In this document: piece by piece, positions 1-5,828 of the stretch
Layout: every line of letters starts with the position of its first letter
How positions within the stretch are numbered: position 1 is the first letter of the stretch
From: 38-11 sp927435965
Lineage (GTDB): Bacteria > Bacillota > Clostridia > Tissierellales > Dethiosulfatibacteraceae
Length of the DNA stretch: 5,877 nt
Assembly: GCA_927435965.1 (NCBI GenBank)
Contig: CAKMKB010000165.1
Location: 1 to 5,877 of the forward strand
Reading direction: 5' to 3'
Made by a program: the position numbers and the translations under genes
The notes under the pieces: generated by a model
What the model saw: the letters and a program-made list of their open reading frames with translations, nothing else
Told to the model about the DNA's origin: nothing
The model's database searches: none

Positions 1-315
1 ATCGCAATTCAGCTGGGTTACTGGGATGTCTATCTGAGTTACTTCATGTATTATCAAAAACCGATTCATTTGTTAAACAGCGGAGATAGATTGCAGGTTA
101 ATGAACAGTTTTGCTACAATAGTGGAGGCGAAAAGGTTGTAAGATTTTCCCAACAGATGATTCAAAGGATCAAAGACTTTAGCCAAAAGGGTTATTATCC
201 TGTGAGTGGTAGCGTTCGATTAATTGTGTTTTGGAAAGCAGAAGACAGCGATAAGGAAATCAGGATTGTATTGCCTGAGGTTGTGTTTAAAAGGAAAGAT
301 AGCCTGATTAATTGA
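1..315 (+). CDS. Unrecognised protein, C-terminal part (5' end outside window)
   Basis: The reading frame is open from base 1 to a TGA at 313-315, giving about 104 residues of a protein that begins to the left of the window. An internal ATG at 46 has no ribosome binding site in front of it, so the gene most likely starts upstream. The visible part is soluble-looking, with no membrane segment and no cysteine cluster (one Cys). It begins with an aromatic-rich stretch (LGYWDVYLSYFMYY), continues through a mixed charged region, and ends with a beta-like segment (VRLIVFWK, then EIRIVLPEVVFKRK). I do not recognise the family. The last six codons and the stop lie in the left arm of the 295-336 palindrome. 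It converges on the ygbA-like gene. Certainty that it is coding is moderate; function is unknown. Confidence 0.6.
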   Translation: MAIQLGYWDVYLSYFMYYQKPIHLLNSGDRLQVNEQFCYNSGGEKVVRFSQQMIQRIKDFSQKGYYPVSGSVRLIVFWKAEDSDKEIRIVLPEVVFKRKDSLIN

Positions 316-336
316 TCAATTAATCAGGCTATCTTT
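295..336. terminator. Perfect 42-bp palindrome, likely bidirectional terminator
   Basis: Bases 295-315 are the exact reverse complement of 316-336: 21-bp arms with no mismatch and no spacer, starting AAAGATAGCCTG and ending CAGGCTATCTTT. As RNA it would form a long hairpin with a small loop around the central GATC. Both sides are T-rich in the direction of transcription (TCTTT then TTATTTTT on plus; TCTTTCCTTTT on minus). The plus-strand stop (313-315) lies at the centre and the minus-strand stop (329-331) lies in the right arm, so both converging genes end inside it. This is a typical place for a shared terminator, but the U-tracts are broken, so the role is inferred. Confidence 0.75.
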
Positions 337-643
337 GGATCTTATTTTTCAGCATAACAATCCCATGGTGCAATGTCATTATAGGGTGTTTAAAAAAATA
401 TCTCTTACTGCTGTATTTCATGACCCGTCGAATGGCGTTTCTATGGTCTGAATCATAGCAATGGGTTTCACAAAGACTGCAGAAGCTTTTTGTATTCCTG
501 TGAGGGCAAATCTCCGATTTCTTAACTGCATAAGATAGAAGTTCATCACATTCTATGCAAGGCTTTGAATGATTCATACCTGAACAGTATATTGAAATCA
601 TCTCTTCCAGCACTCTAATTTCTTGATCGAGTTTATTCTTCAT
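329..643 (-). CDS. ygbA: YgbA / nitrous oxide-stimulated promoter family protein
   Basis: This 104-residue protein resembles the YgbA family (Pfam YgbA_NO, 'nitrous oxide-stimulated promoter'). The match rests on the cysteine pattern C46-x8-C55-x2-C58-x3-C62-Y, which has the same spacing I recall for E. coli YgbA, and on the following segment HRNAIRRVMKY...FFKHPIMTLHH (about 67-93), like KREEMKQIMRW...LWRHPILTVRH. Further cysteines are at 20, 29 and 32. The cluster suggests a bound metal or iron-sulfur centre, which is inference. In enterobacteria ygbA belongs to the NsrR nitric oxide response and has been linked to recovery from nitrosative stress; its biochemistry is unclear. The ATG at 643 follows AGGGAAG (658-652) with 8 nt spacing, and that site lies at the end of the upstream gene. 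Only 5 bp separate the two genes, so they are probably co-transcribed. Confidence 0.85.
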   Translation of the reverse strand: MKNKLDQEIRVLEEMISIYCSGMNHSKPCIECDELLSYAVKKSEICPHRNTKSFCSLCETHCYDSDHRNAIRRVMKYSSKRYFFKHPIMTLHHGIVMLKNKIQR

Positions 644-648
644 AGGTA

Positions 649-1650
649 TTACTTCCCTGTAACCTTTTTATGTGCGGATCTTTTCAAACCTTCAACACCA
701 TAGCGGTGATCAAGTTCATGGCAGCTATATGTGAACTTAATTGTATGCACATCTCTTGAAGACAAACACAGGACAATAATTTCTTTCCAGTTGAGGGATA
801 TAGACTCTTTCTCCGGCTCATGGTATGTCAAATCCTCTACTGTCAGCAAATGCGCGAGACAGCATGTTGTATAGATATCAAATGCTTTATCAAAATCATT
901 AAAAAACTTCTTGAGATTAACTAACGCATGTAATCCGGTGATACAATGAAGGACAACAATACTGGAGGATTGGTCAAAAACTGGAAGAAGCAATGATATT
1001 AATCCTTTAATCTTTTCCTCTTCTGATCCTTCCATTATAAATCCCATTTCCATAAACGTTTTACTTTCGTATAACGCTTTCATCTGCCTTCCTGTAGAGG
1101 GTTGTGCTTCAAGTAGTTTTCTTATCCTTTTATGGTTAATCAACTGATTCATATCGCTGAAGATCTCAGAAATTGGTATCTTTCGATTCAAGACATCTGC
1201 TTCACGATAAGCTGTGACATAATAAGCCAAGGCGCGCGCAACCTCTTCTTCGAGCTTCTCTTCCAGTTCAGCTCCTTCAACTGCATAAGCTAGTCTAATC
1301 AGTACATGAAAAAGACCAGATGACATACCTAGGGGATATTGATTCAAAACTTCTCTCACAAGATTGTGTGTACCTTCCTGCTCTATACGCTCCCTGATCA
1401 GCATCAGACATGGTTCATACAATTCTCTTTTACCAAGGCAAGATTCAAGTGAATCGGCTTTGTGTTCATTTTCTTTAATCTGATTTATCTGAAACTTTTC
1501 TTTGAAATAGTCTGAGTAGTTTTTTACGAAATCCAGATTACCAGATAGTTTGTACAATGCCAGTTGACCCATTGGTAGGTGATTCACCAAATTCCCCATA
1601 TAGGGTGTATCTTGCTTACCATATTCGATTATCAGTTCTCCAATTGTCAT
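649..1650 (-). CDS. Questin oxidase-like family protein
   Basis: This 333-residue protein resembles the questin oxidase-like family (PF14027, formerly DUF4243). Its characterised fungal members perform Baeyer-Villiger-type ring opening of anthraquinones; bacterial members are mostly uncharacterised. Visible family features are NHLPM near the N-terminus (23-27), a GLFHVLIRLAYAVE helix (112-125), HCITGLHAL (235-243) and a C-terminal DVHTIKFTYSCHE (300-312), with conserved histidines at 24, 115, 235, 241 and 302. There is no signal peptide, membrane segment or Rossmann GxGxxG motif, so it is probably a soluble cytoplasmic enzyme. The ATG at 1650 follows AAGGAG (1662-1657) with 6 nt spacing. It leads the operon with the YgbA-like gene and is divergent from the ars operon. 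The substrate is unknown; a role with arsenicals or nitrosative stress would be inference from position only. Confidence 0.8.
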   Translation of the reverse strand: MTIGELIIEYGKQDTPYMGNLVNHLPMGQLALYKLSGNLDFVKNYSDYFKEKFQINQIKENEHKADSLESCLGKRELYEPCLMLIRERIEQEGTHNLVREVLNQYPLGMSSGLFHVLIRLAYAVEGAELEEKLEEEVARALAYYVTAYREADVLNRKIPISEIFSDMNQLINHKRIRKLLEAQPSTGRQMKALYESKTFMEMGFIMEGSEEEKIKGLISLLLPVFDQSSSIVVLHCITGLHALVNLKKFFNDFDKAFDIYTTCCLAHLLTVEDLTYHEPEKESISLNWKEIIVLCLSSRDVHTIKFTYSCHELDHRYGVEGLKRSAHKKVTGK

Positions 1651-1684
1651 AATCTGCTCCTTTTATTAAATTAGATGCATTTTT

Positions 1685-1714
1685 ATTCTACCATAGTTGC
1701 ACTTGTAAAATCAA
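1685..1714 (-). promoter_or_regulatory. Predicted sigma-A promoter of the questin oxidase-like/ygbA operon
   Basis: On the minus strand, TTGATT (1714-1709) and TAGAAT (1690-1685) are separated by 18 bp and lie about 35 bp upstream of the ATG at 1650. The -35 overlaps a perfect 10-bp palindrome, ATCAATTGAT (1710-1719), that could be a repressor site. The -10 is a five-of-six match and the -35 four of six. Prediction only. Confidence 0.5.
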
Positions 1715-1740
1715 TTGATGGGTTACAATGTTAAATACTA

Positions 1741-1769
1741 TTGACAAAAATAAAACACAAGTGTAATAT
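1741..1769 (+). promoter_or_regulatory. Predicted sigma-A promoter of arsR1-arsP
   Basis: A consensus -35 TTGACA (1741-1746) and a -10 TAATAT (1764-1769) are separated by exactly 17 bp. Transcription would start around 1776, leaving a leader of roughly 37 nt before the arsR1 ATG. This is the best promoter in the window. The -10 overlaps the candidate ArsR operator at 1765-1778, so repressor binding there would block RNA polymerase. Confidence 0.75.
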
Positions 1770-1778
1770 ATACATATA
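1765..1778 (+). promoter_or_regulatory. Candidate ArsR operator at the arsR1 promoter
   Basis: AATATATACATATA overlaps the -10 box and the expected start site of arsR1. The core is ATAT-N4-ATAT, and 12 of its 14 bases match the element at 3249-3262 in the arsR2 leader. ArsR/SmtB proteins bind AT-rich imperfect dyads overlapping their own promoters, so place and character fit. The sequence is low in complexity, so chance similarity is possible. Confidence 0.35.
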
Positions 1779-1812
1779 CCCATAAAGGAATATGAAATCA
1801 TAAGGAGCCTCT

Positions 1813-2163
1813 ATGAATCAACTAACGAGTATTTTTAAAATATTATCCGATGAAACAAGGCTAAGAATGATGGTTCTCCTTTATCAAGAGGAACTATGCG
1901 TTTGTGAGTTAAGTGGTGTTTTAGACGTACCGCAACCAAGGGTATCTAAGAATCTTTCCAAGCTTAGAGATCTGAATCTGGTGGAAGATGAAAGAAAAGA
2001 AAAATTTGTATTCTATAGACTTAAGGAAGAAAATCAATTGCTGATGGAAACCTTGAAGAGTATATCTGATAAGCTTGACACATACCCACAACTGGTTCAG
2101 GATCGCAAAAGACTTGCTTTCAAGGAAGAAATATTAAATAAATGTTGCATTATTTGTGACTAA
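1813..2163 (+). CDS. arsR: ArsR-family arsenic-responsive repressor (first copy)
   Basis: This 116-residue winged-helix repressor of the ArsR/SmtB family should bind its own promoter as a dimer and release on As(III) or related thiophilic ligands. The N-terminal FKILSDETRLRMMVLL helix region (8-23) leads into ELCVCEL (27-33 region), the classical arsenic-sensing motif with Cys29 and Cys31. The recognition helix falls at about 41-53 (QPRVSKNLSKLRD) and the beta wing at about 57-70. The C-terminus ends CCIICD, with Cys111, Cys112 and Cys115 as possible additional ligands. The ATG at 1813 follows AAGGAG (1802-1807) with 5 nt spacing. The gene lies 24 bp upstream of the ArsP-type permease and probably forms an operon with it. 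The family call is secure; As(III) sensing is inferred from the motif, and preference for organoarsenicals is possible given the neighbour. Confidence 0.92.
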   Translation: MNQLTSIFKILSDETRLRMMVLLYQEELCVCELSGVLDVPQPRVSKNLSKLRDLNLVEDERKEKFVFYRLKEENQLLMETLKSISDKLDTYPQLVQDRKRLAFKEEILNKCCIICD

Positions 2164-2187
2164 TCTAATTACAAGGAGCATAATGAT

Positions 2188-3192
2188 ATGTTTATATTTA
2201 CATGGTTAAATAACCAGCTGCTGAAAATGGAGTGGCTTTACGAATTAGTAAGAATGCTGGTCGAGGATGTTTTTGGACTGGACATCACAGAAAGACTTGG
2301 CGGTAGCATTCATTTCTTTGTGTACGATGTCATCAAAATCTTTATTTTGTTGTCAACACTGATATTTGTTATTTCTTACATTCAAAGCTTTTTCCCACCT
2401 GAAAGGACTCGAAAGATACTGGGGAAATTTTCTGGTCTTTCTGCCAATATTCTGGGTGCTTTGCTAGGAACTATAACACCGTTTTGCTCATGCTCCTCTA
2501 TCCCCTTGTTCATAGGGTTCACAAGTGCTGGGTTGCCCATTGGTGTCACTTTTTCATTTTTGATTTCTTCTCCACTAGTTGATCTTGCTTCAGTTATACT
2601 GCTGGCCAGCATATTCAACTGGAAAATAGCCTTCGCTTACGTGGTTGTTGGATTGATACTTGCCGTTATCGGCGGTACCATCATCAGTAAAGCAAAACTT
2701 GAAGGCTACGTGGAACCATTTGTCTTCAATAACAAAATGGTAGAAACCGAGCAGGAAGAGTTGACCAGAAAAGAAAGAGTAACCTTTGCAGTTGATCAGG
2801 TAAAAGAAATAGCCGAAAAAGTATGGCTATATATACTCATTGGTGTCGGCATAGGGGCCGCAATCCATAACTGGATACCTGAAAGTGTCATTACAGCGGT
2901 GTTGGGCCAGGATAAATGGTACTCTGTATTGCTTGCCACTCTAGTAGGGATACCAATGTATGCTGATATTTTTGGTACACTTCCCATAGCGGAAGCCTTG
3001 GTTCTGAAAGGTGTCGGAATAGGAACAGCATTATCCTTTATGATGGCTGTAACGGCTCTATCCTTACCTTCGATTATCATGTTGAAAAAAGTTGTAAAAA
3101 ATAGATTACTATTTGTCTTTGTGGGAACCGTCGCAATTGGGATTTTAATCATTGGATATGTATTCAACGCGTTCAGTTATTTGTTGTTGTAA
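2188..3192 (+). CDS. arsP: ArsP-type permease (DUF318), predicted organoarsenical exporter
   Basis: This 334-residue inner-membrane permease belongs to the ArsP_1/DUF318 family (PF03773). Its hallmark is TPFCSCSSIPLF (97-108), with Cys100 and Cys102 in a membrane segment, followed by AGLPIGVTFSFLISSPLVD. A second, related half carries GIPMYADIFGTLPIAEA (254-270) and GVGIGTALSFMMAVTALSLPS. About eight membrane segments are visible, in two groups separated by a charged loop at about 168-205. Characterised ArsP from Campylobacter jejuni exports trivalent methyl- and aromatic arsenicals such as MAs(III). Here the adjacent arsR supports that role, but DUF318 permeases also occur outside arsenic loci, so the substrate is inferred. 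The ATG at 2188 follows AAGGAG (2173-2178) with 9 nt spacing. No terminator is seen between it and arsR2, so some read-through into the second unit is likely. Confidence 0.85.
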   Translation: MFIFTWLNNQLLKMEWLYELVRMLVEDVFGLDITERLGGSIHFFVYDVIKIFILLSTLIFVISYIQSFFPPERTRKILGKFSGLSANILGALLGTITPFCSCSSIPLFIGFTSAGLPIGVTFSFLISSPLVDLASVILLASIFNWKIAFAYVVVGLILAVIGGTIISKAKLEGYVEPFVFNNKMVETEQEELTRKERVTFAVDQVKEIAEKVWLYILIGVGIGAAIHNWIPESVITAVLGQDKWYSVLLATLVGIPMYADIFGTLPIAEALVLKGVGIGTALSFMMAVTALSLPSIIMLKKVVKNRLLFVFVGTVAIGILIIGYVFNAFSYLLL

Positions 3193-3206
3193 TTGATAAA
3201 AAAGTA

Positions 3207-3235
3207 TTGAATAGTTGATTGTTTTCTGATAGTAT
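3207..3235 (+). promoter_or_regulatory. Predicted extended -10 promoter of arsR2-acr3-arsC
   Basis: TTGAAT (3207-3212) and TAGTAT (3230-3235) are separated by 17 bp. A TG at 3227-3228, one base before the -10, makes it an extended -10 promoter. It lies in the 83-92 bp gap after arsP, so the second ars unit can be transcribed on its own. The start would be about 3242, just before the candidate operator. Confidence 0.6.
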
Positions 3236-3245
3236 ATGAGTGAAA

Positions 3246-3270
3246 TCAAATATAAGCATATAGTCAAATA
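3246..3270 (+). promoter_or_regulatory. Candidate ArsR operator in the arsR2 leader
   Basis: The leader just after the predicted start site contains AATATAAGCATATA (3249-3262), matching the arsR1 element as AATATA-NN-CATATA. It is flanked by an 18-bp-period direct repeat of TCAAATA (3246-3252 and 3264-3270). An ArsR dimer here would block early elongation or initiation. Assignment is by position and similarity only. Confidence 0.35.
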
Positions 3271-3271
3271 A

Positions 3272-3279
3272 AGAGGTGA
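3272..3279 (+). promoter_or_regulatory. Ribosome binding site that decides the arsR2 start
   Basis: AGAGGTGA closely matches the anti-Shine-Dalgarno complement and sits 5 nt before a TTG at 3285. A possible GTG start at 3276 lies inside this site and has no ribosome binding site of its own, so TTG is preferred. Confidence 0.65.
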
Positions 3280-3284
3280 AATGG

Positions 3285-3668
3285 TTGGTTGAAATATTTA
3301 AGGCTTTAGGTGATGAAAATAGATTGCGAATTCTGAATATTCTGATGCATCATGAATTATGTGTATGCGAGTTGGAGGTTGTTTTAGATCTTAGCCAATC
3401 CAATGTATCCAGACATTTGGCTAAACTAAGGCAAACCGGTATTATAACTGCTTCAAAGGATGCTCAGTGGATCCATTATAAAGTAAATGATAAGTTTTTA
3501 AAAGAGCACAAAAATCTCGCTGAATACTTGAAGCTAATGTATTCTGCTGGAGAAATGTATATAAATGATCTGAACAAATGCATCATTTATAAGAACAGTG
3601 TTTATACTTGTCAAAATATAACCAATGAAAGACAAACAGTCGTTGGATATATAAATCAGTCATTATAA
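3285..3668 (+). CDS. arsR: ArsR-family arsenic-responsive repressor (second copy)
   Basis: This is a second ArsR/SmtB repressor, 127 residues from the TTG at 3285 (130 if the GTG at 3276 were used). From TTG it begins with fMet-VEIFKALGDENRLRIL, which aligns with the start of the first ArsR. ELCVCEL carries Cys26 and Cys28, the As(III)-sensing pair. The recognition helix is at about 38-50 (QSNVSRHLAKLRQ), followed by the wing (IITASKDAQWIHYKV). The C-terminus is longer than in the first copy, with Cys99 and Cys109, and ends without the CC-x2-C tail. The two proteins are clearly paralogous across FK-L-DE-RLR, ELCVCEL and VLD but differ in the recognition helix (QPRVSKN against QSNVSRH). It heads the unit with acr3 29 bp downstream. 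The family is certain; the start is probable. Confidence 0.9.
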   Translation: MVEIFKALGDENRLRILNILMHHELCVCELEVVLDLSQSNVSRHLAKLRQTGIITASKDAQWIHYKVNDKFLKEHKNLAEYLKLMYSAGEMYINDLNKCIIYKNSVYTCQNITNERQTVVGYINQSL

Positions 3669-3683
3669 TTATACATACTTTTT

Positions 3684-3690
3684 AGGAGGA
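3684..3690 (+). promoter_or_regulatory. Ribosome binding site that decides the acr3 TTG start
   Basis: AGGAGGA lies 7 nt before the TTG at 3698. An ATG at 3691 immediately follows the site with no spacing and opens a different frame that stops within 15 codons, so it is not the start. Confidence 0.8.
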
Positions 3691-3697
3691 ATGAATT

Positions 3698-4759
3698 TTG
3701 AAAGAAGAGAAACTTCAGGGAATAAGTTTTTTTGAGAAGTACTTAACAATATGGGTTGCATTGTGTATGGTGGTGGGAATATTGATAGGAAGATATCTAC
3801 CAGGAATACCGAATTTCCTAGGTCAATTCGAATATGCCAATGTATCCGTTCCGATTGCCATCCTGATTTGGATTATGATATATCCAATGATGATGAAGGT
3901 TGATTTTCAGAGTGTCAGAGATATCAGGAAAAACCCTAGAGGACTGTATGTCACATGGATAGTTAATTGGTTGATAAAACCTTTCACCATGTTCGGGATA
4001 GCCTCATTCTTCTTTTATGTGGTTTTTAAATCGATCATACCAGCCGATTTGGCGAAATGGTATCTGGCAGGAGCAGTCCTTCTGGGCGCGGCACCTTGTA
4101 CAGCAATGGTTTTTGTCTGGAGTCATTTGACTAAAGGAAATGCAGCCTACACAGTAGTACAGGTCGCTACCAATGATCTGATAATATTAGTGCTGTTTAC
4201 ACCTATCGTTGCATTCTTGTTGGGTGTTGGTGGGGTACAAGTTCCTTGGGACACATTGATTCTGTCGGTAGTTCTTTTTGTAGTCATACCACTCACAGCA
4301 GGGGCGTTGACTCGTAAATCCGTCATAGAAAAGCATGGTATTGATTATTTTAACAACACATTCATCAAAAAATTCAACAATGTTACAATTGCAGGATTGC
4401 TGTTGACGCTGGTCATCATATTTTCATTCCAGGGCAAGGTCATATTAGAAAATCCTTTGCATATATTATTGATAGCAATACCGTTGACGATACAGACATT
4501 TCTGATATTTTTTATAGCTTACTTTTGGGCCAAGGCCTGGAAATTACCTCACGATGTTGCCGCTCCCGCAGGGATGATAGGGGCATCAAACTTTTTTGAG
4601 CTGGCTGTTGCAGTTGCTATCGCTTTGTTTGGAGCCACCTCTCCGGTTGCATTGGCGACAATAGTCGGTGTTTTAGTCGAAGTGCCAGTAATGCTTACAT
4701 TAGTAAAGATAGCAAACAATACAAAACATTGGTTTGAGCCGATCAAAAAAACTGCGTAA
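3698..4759 (+). CDS. acr3: ACR3-family arsenite efflux transporter
   Basis: This 353-residue inner-membrane exporter extrudes As(III), and in some members Sb(III), using the proton motive force. It fits the ACR3 branch of the BART superfamily (about ten membrane helices), not the longer ArsB. Evidence includes WIMIYPMMMKVDF (58-70), WIVNWLIKPFTMF (87-99), GAAPCTAMVFVWSHLTKGNAAYT (130-152) with Cys134, the residue known to be essential in characterised Acr3 proteins, GASNFFELAVAVAIALFG (295-312), and GVLVEVPVML (324-333) with Glu328, matching the essential C-terminal glutamate of the family. The length is typical and the gene is intact. It starts at TTG 3698 behind AGGAGGA. It lies between arsR2 (29 bp) and arsC (23 bp) and is likely co-transcribed with both. 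No ArsA ATPase or ArsD is present. Confidence 0.95.
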   Translation: MKEEKLQGISFFEKYLTIWVALCMVVGILIGRYLPGIPNFLGQFEYANVSVPIAILIWIMIYPMMMKVDFQSVRDIRKNPRGLYVTWIVNWLIKPFTMFGIASFFFYVVFKSIIPADLAKWYLAGAVLLGAAPCTAMVFVWSHLTKGNAAYTVVQVATNDLIILVLFTPIVAFLLGVGGVQVPWDTLILSVVLFVVIPLTAGALTRKSVIEKHGIDYFNNTFIKKFNNVTIAGLLLTLVIIFSFQGKVILENPLHILLIAIPLTIQTFLIFFIAYFWAKAWKLPHDVAAPAGMIGASNFFELAVAVAIALFGATSPVALATIVGVLVEVPVMLTLVKIANNTKHWFEPIKKTA

Positions 4760-4782
4760 TCATTTTAATAGGAGGATATACG

Positions 4783-5202
4783 ATGAATAGAAAACCTAAA
4801 GTAGCATTTATATGTGTACATAACTCATGCAGGAGTCAAATGGCAGAAGCGTTGGGGAAGCATTTTGCAGGCGAAGTGTTTGAAAGCTATTCTGCCGGCA
4901 CTGAGGAAAGATCTCAGATCAATCAGGATGCTGTCAGATTGATCAAGGAGATATATTCAATCGATATGGAGGAGACTCAACATCCGAAGTTGTTGCCGGC
5001 TATACCAGAGGTTGATATTGTCATCAAGATGGGTTGCAATGTGATTTGTCCGTTTCTTCCCAGCCAGCATGAAGAGGACTGGGGACTGGATGATCCATCG
5101 GGCAAGAGTGATGAAGAATTCAAAATCATCATAGATAAAATAGAAGAGAATGTTAAGGAACTATCTAAAAAAATCTCTGATGGGAGTATTACTTGGAGTT
5201 AG
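4783..5202 (+). CDS. arsC: Thioredoxin-coupled arsenate reductase (LMW-PTP fold)
   Basis: This 139-residue cytoplasmic enzyme reduces arsenate to arsenite for export by Acr3. The N-terminal P-loop CVHNSCRS has Cys11-x5-Arg17, the low-molecular-weight tyrosine phosphatase signature that binds arsenate, with Asn14, Ser15 and Cys16 also as in thioredoxin-coupled ArsC. The redox pair is in MGCNVICP: Cys85 and Cys89. The reaction would pass a disulfide along Cys11, Cys85 and Cys89 to thioredoxin. The DDPSG loop (103-107) supplies the aspartate corresponding to the family's general acid. The Cys85-x3-Cys89 spacing is shorter than in the S. aureus pI258 enzyme (Cys82-x6-Cys89, from memory), so this may be a different subgroup of the family. 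The ATG at 4783 follows AGGAGG (4770-4775) with 7 nt spacing. It is the last gene before the terminator. Confidence 0.95.
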   Translation: MNRKPKVAFICVHNSCRSQMAEALGKHFAGEVFESYSAGTEERSQINQDAVRLIKEIYSIDMEETQHPKLLPAIPEVDIVIKMGCNVICPFLPSQHEEDWGLDDPSGKSDEEFKIIIDKIEENVKELSKKISDGSITWS

Positions 5203-5249
5203 AAAGTCATCAATACTTAATCTAATCTAGTTTAATAGGAACGTCAATC

Positions 5250-5284
5250 AATAAATGTCAGTCTTTAGCGCTGGCATTTATTTT
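5250..5284 (+). terminator. Rho-independent terminator of the ars operon
   Basis: AATAAATGTCAG (5250-5261) pairs with CTGGCATTTATT (5271-5282) through a 12-bp stem with one G-U pair and a 9-nt loop, followed by TT and more T-rich sequence. It lies 48 bp after the arsC stop and should end the ars transcript. Confidence 0.8.
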
Positions 5285-5702
5285 ATTGCTCAAAAATGCA
5301 TAATGATAAGTTAAGGTATTAACCAAGAAACACAAGTGATGATTGGTAATACAATAGACAACAGCCACTAGAGTATGTTAAAAGATTATCAAATTTACTT
5401 TTTAAACCTATATTAATTGGCAACTTAATATATATAAATCTTTACAAACTAATAGAGTTGTATTAGAATATAAAAAAAGAAAGTTGAGGATAACAAATTG
5501 TTCTGTTTTTCTCACAAATATTAACAGTTTATCAGTAATCTGATTAACTAATGAATAATTTTTCTAAATTTTCAGCAATAGTCTCTATACATAGACGACA
5601 ACAATCATTGTTTAAGCGTTTATGCAAATATAAGGGTAGTGTAAAGTAACGTATCTGGGTCAGCAGACTATCCTTGAACGCCAACAGAATACCCAGTCTT
5701 CC

Positions 5703-5828
5703 ATCTGTTCTTAGATTTGAGCCGGAGGAAACTTCCAGTCGCCGAAATCTTTGATTTCGGTTTACCCTTGACAGCAAACCCTAGCACTGCTGGTAAAAAA
5801 TACCGACGGCGATCACTCAAGAACAGAT
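5703..5828. repeat. 10-bp inverted repeat enclosing a hairpin-rich segment
   Basis: ATCTGTTCTT (5703-5712) is the exact reverse complement of AAGAACAGAT (5819-5828), with 106 bp between them. The enclosed segment contains the 8-bp hairpin at 5742-5760 and the short dyad GGAA-AC-TTCC (5727-5736). This could be the closing stem of a structured RNA or chance. Confidence 0.4.
5742..5760. other. Perfect 8-bp hairpin
   Basis: CCGAAATC (5742-5749) pairs exactly with GATTTCGG (5753-5760) across a TTT loop. The flank is TTTACCC on the plus strand, so it is a poor rho-independent terminator, though a stem this perfect is likely to form in RNA or single-stranded DNA. Confidence 0.5.

Noticed and set aside
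1792..1803. Mini-ORF ATG AAA TCA TAA in the arsR1 leader, whose stop overlaps the arsR1 ribosome binding site
   Set aside because: The AAAGGA in front is only 2 nt from the ATG, too close for efficient initiation, and three codons are easily found by chance.
2382..3167. Minus-strand frames inside the arsP-type gene
   Set aside because: They are antisense shadows of a clear membrane protein gene, without ribosome binding sites or recognisable domains.
3276..3284. GTG at 3276 as the start of arsR2
   Set aside because: It falls inside the AGAGGTGA ribosome binding site and has none of its own; TTG at 3285 has ideal spacing and gives an N-terminus aligned with the first ArsR.
4549..4746. Minus-strand frame inside acr3
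   Set aside because: Low-complexity Ala/Thr-rich antisense shadow of the conserved C-terminal part of Acr3.
5328..5338. Exact 11-base repeat AAACACAAGTG also found at 1753-1763 in the arsR1 promoter
   Set aside because: In an AT-rich window of this size a few 11-base repeats are expected by chance, and the 5328 copy has no promoter beside it.
5544..5777. 77-codon minus-strand frame with a TTG start
   Set aside because: No convincing ribosome binding site, no recognisable family, biased composition, and it spans the composition change near 5590. It may be chance.
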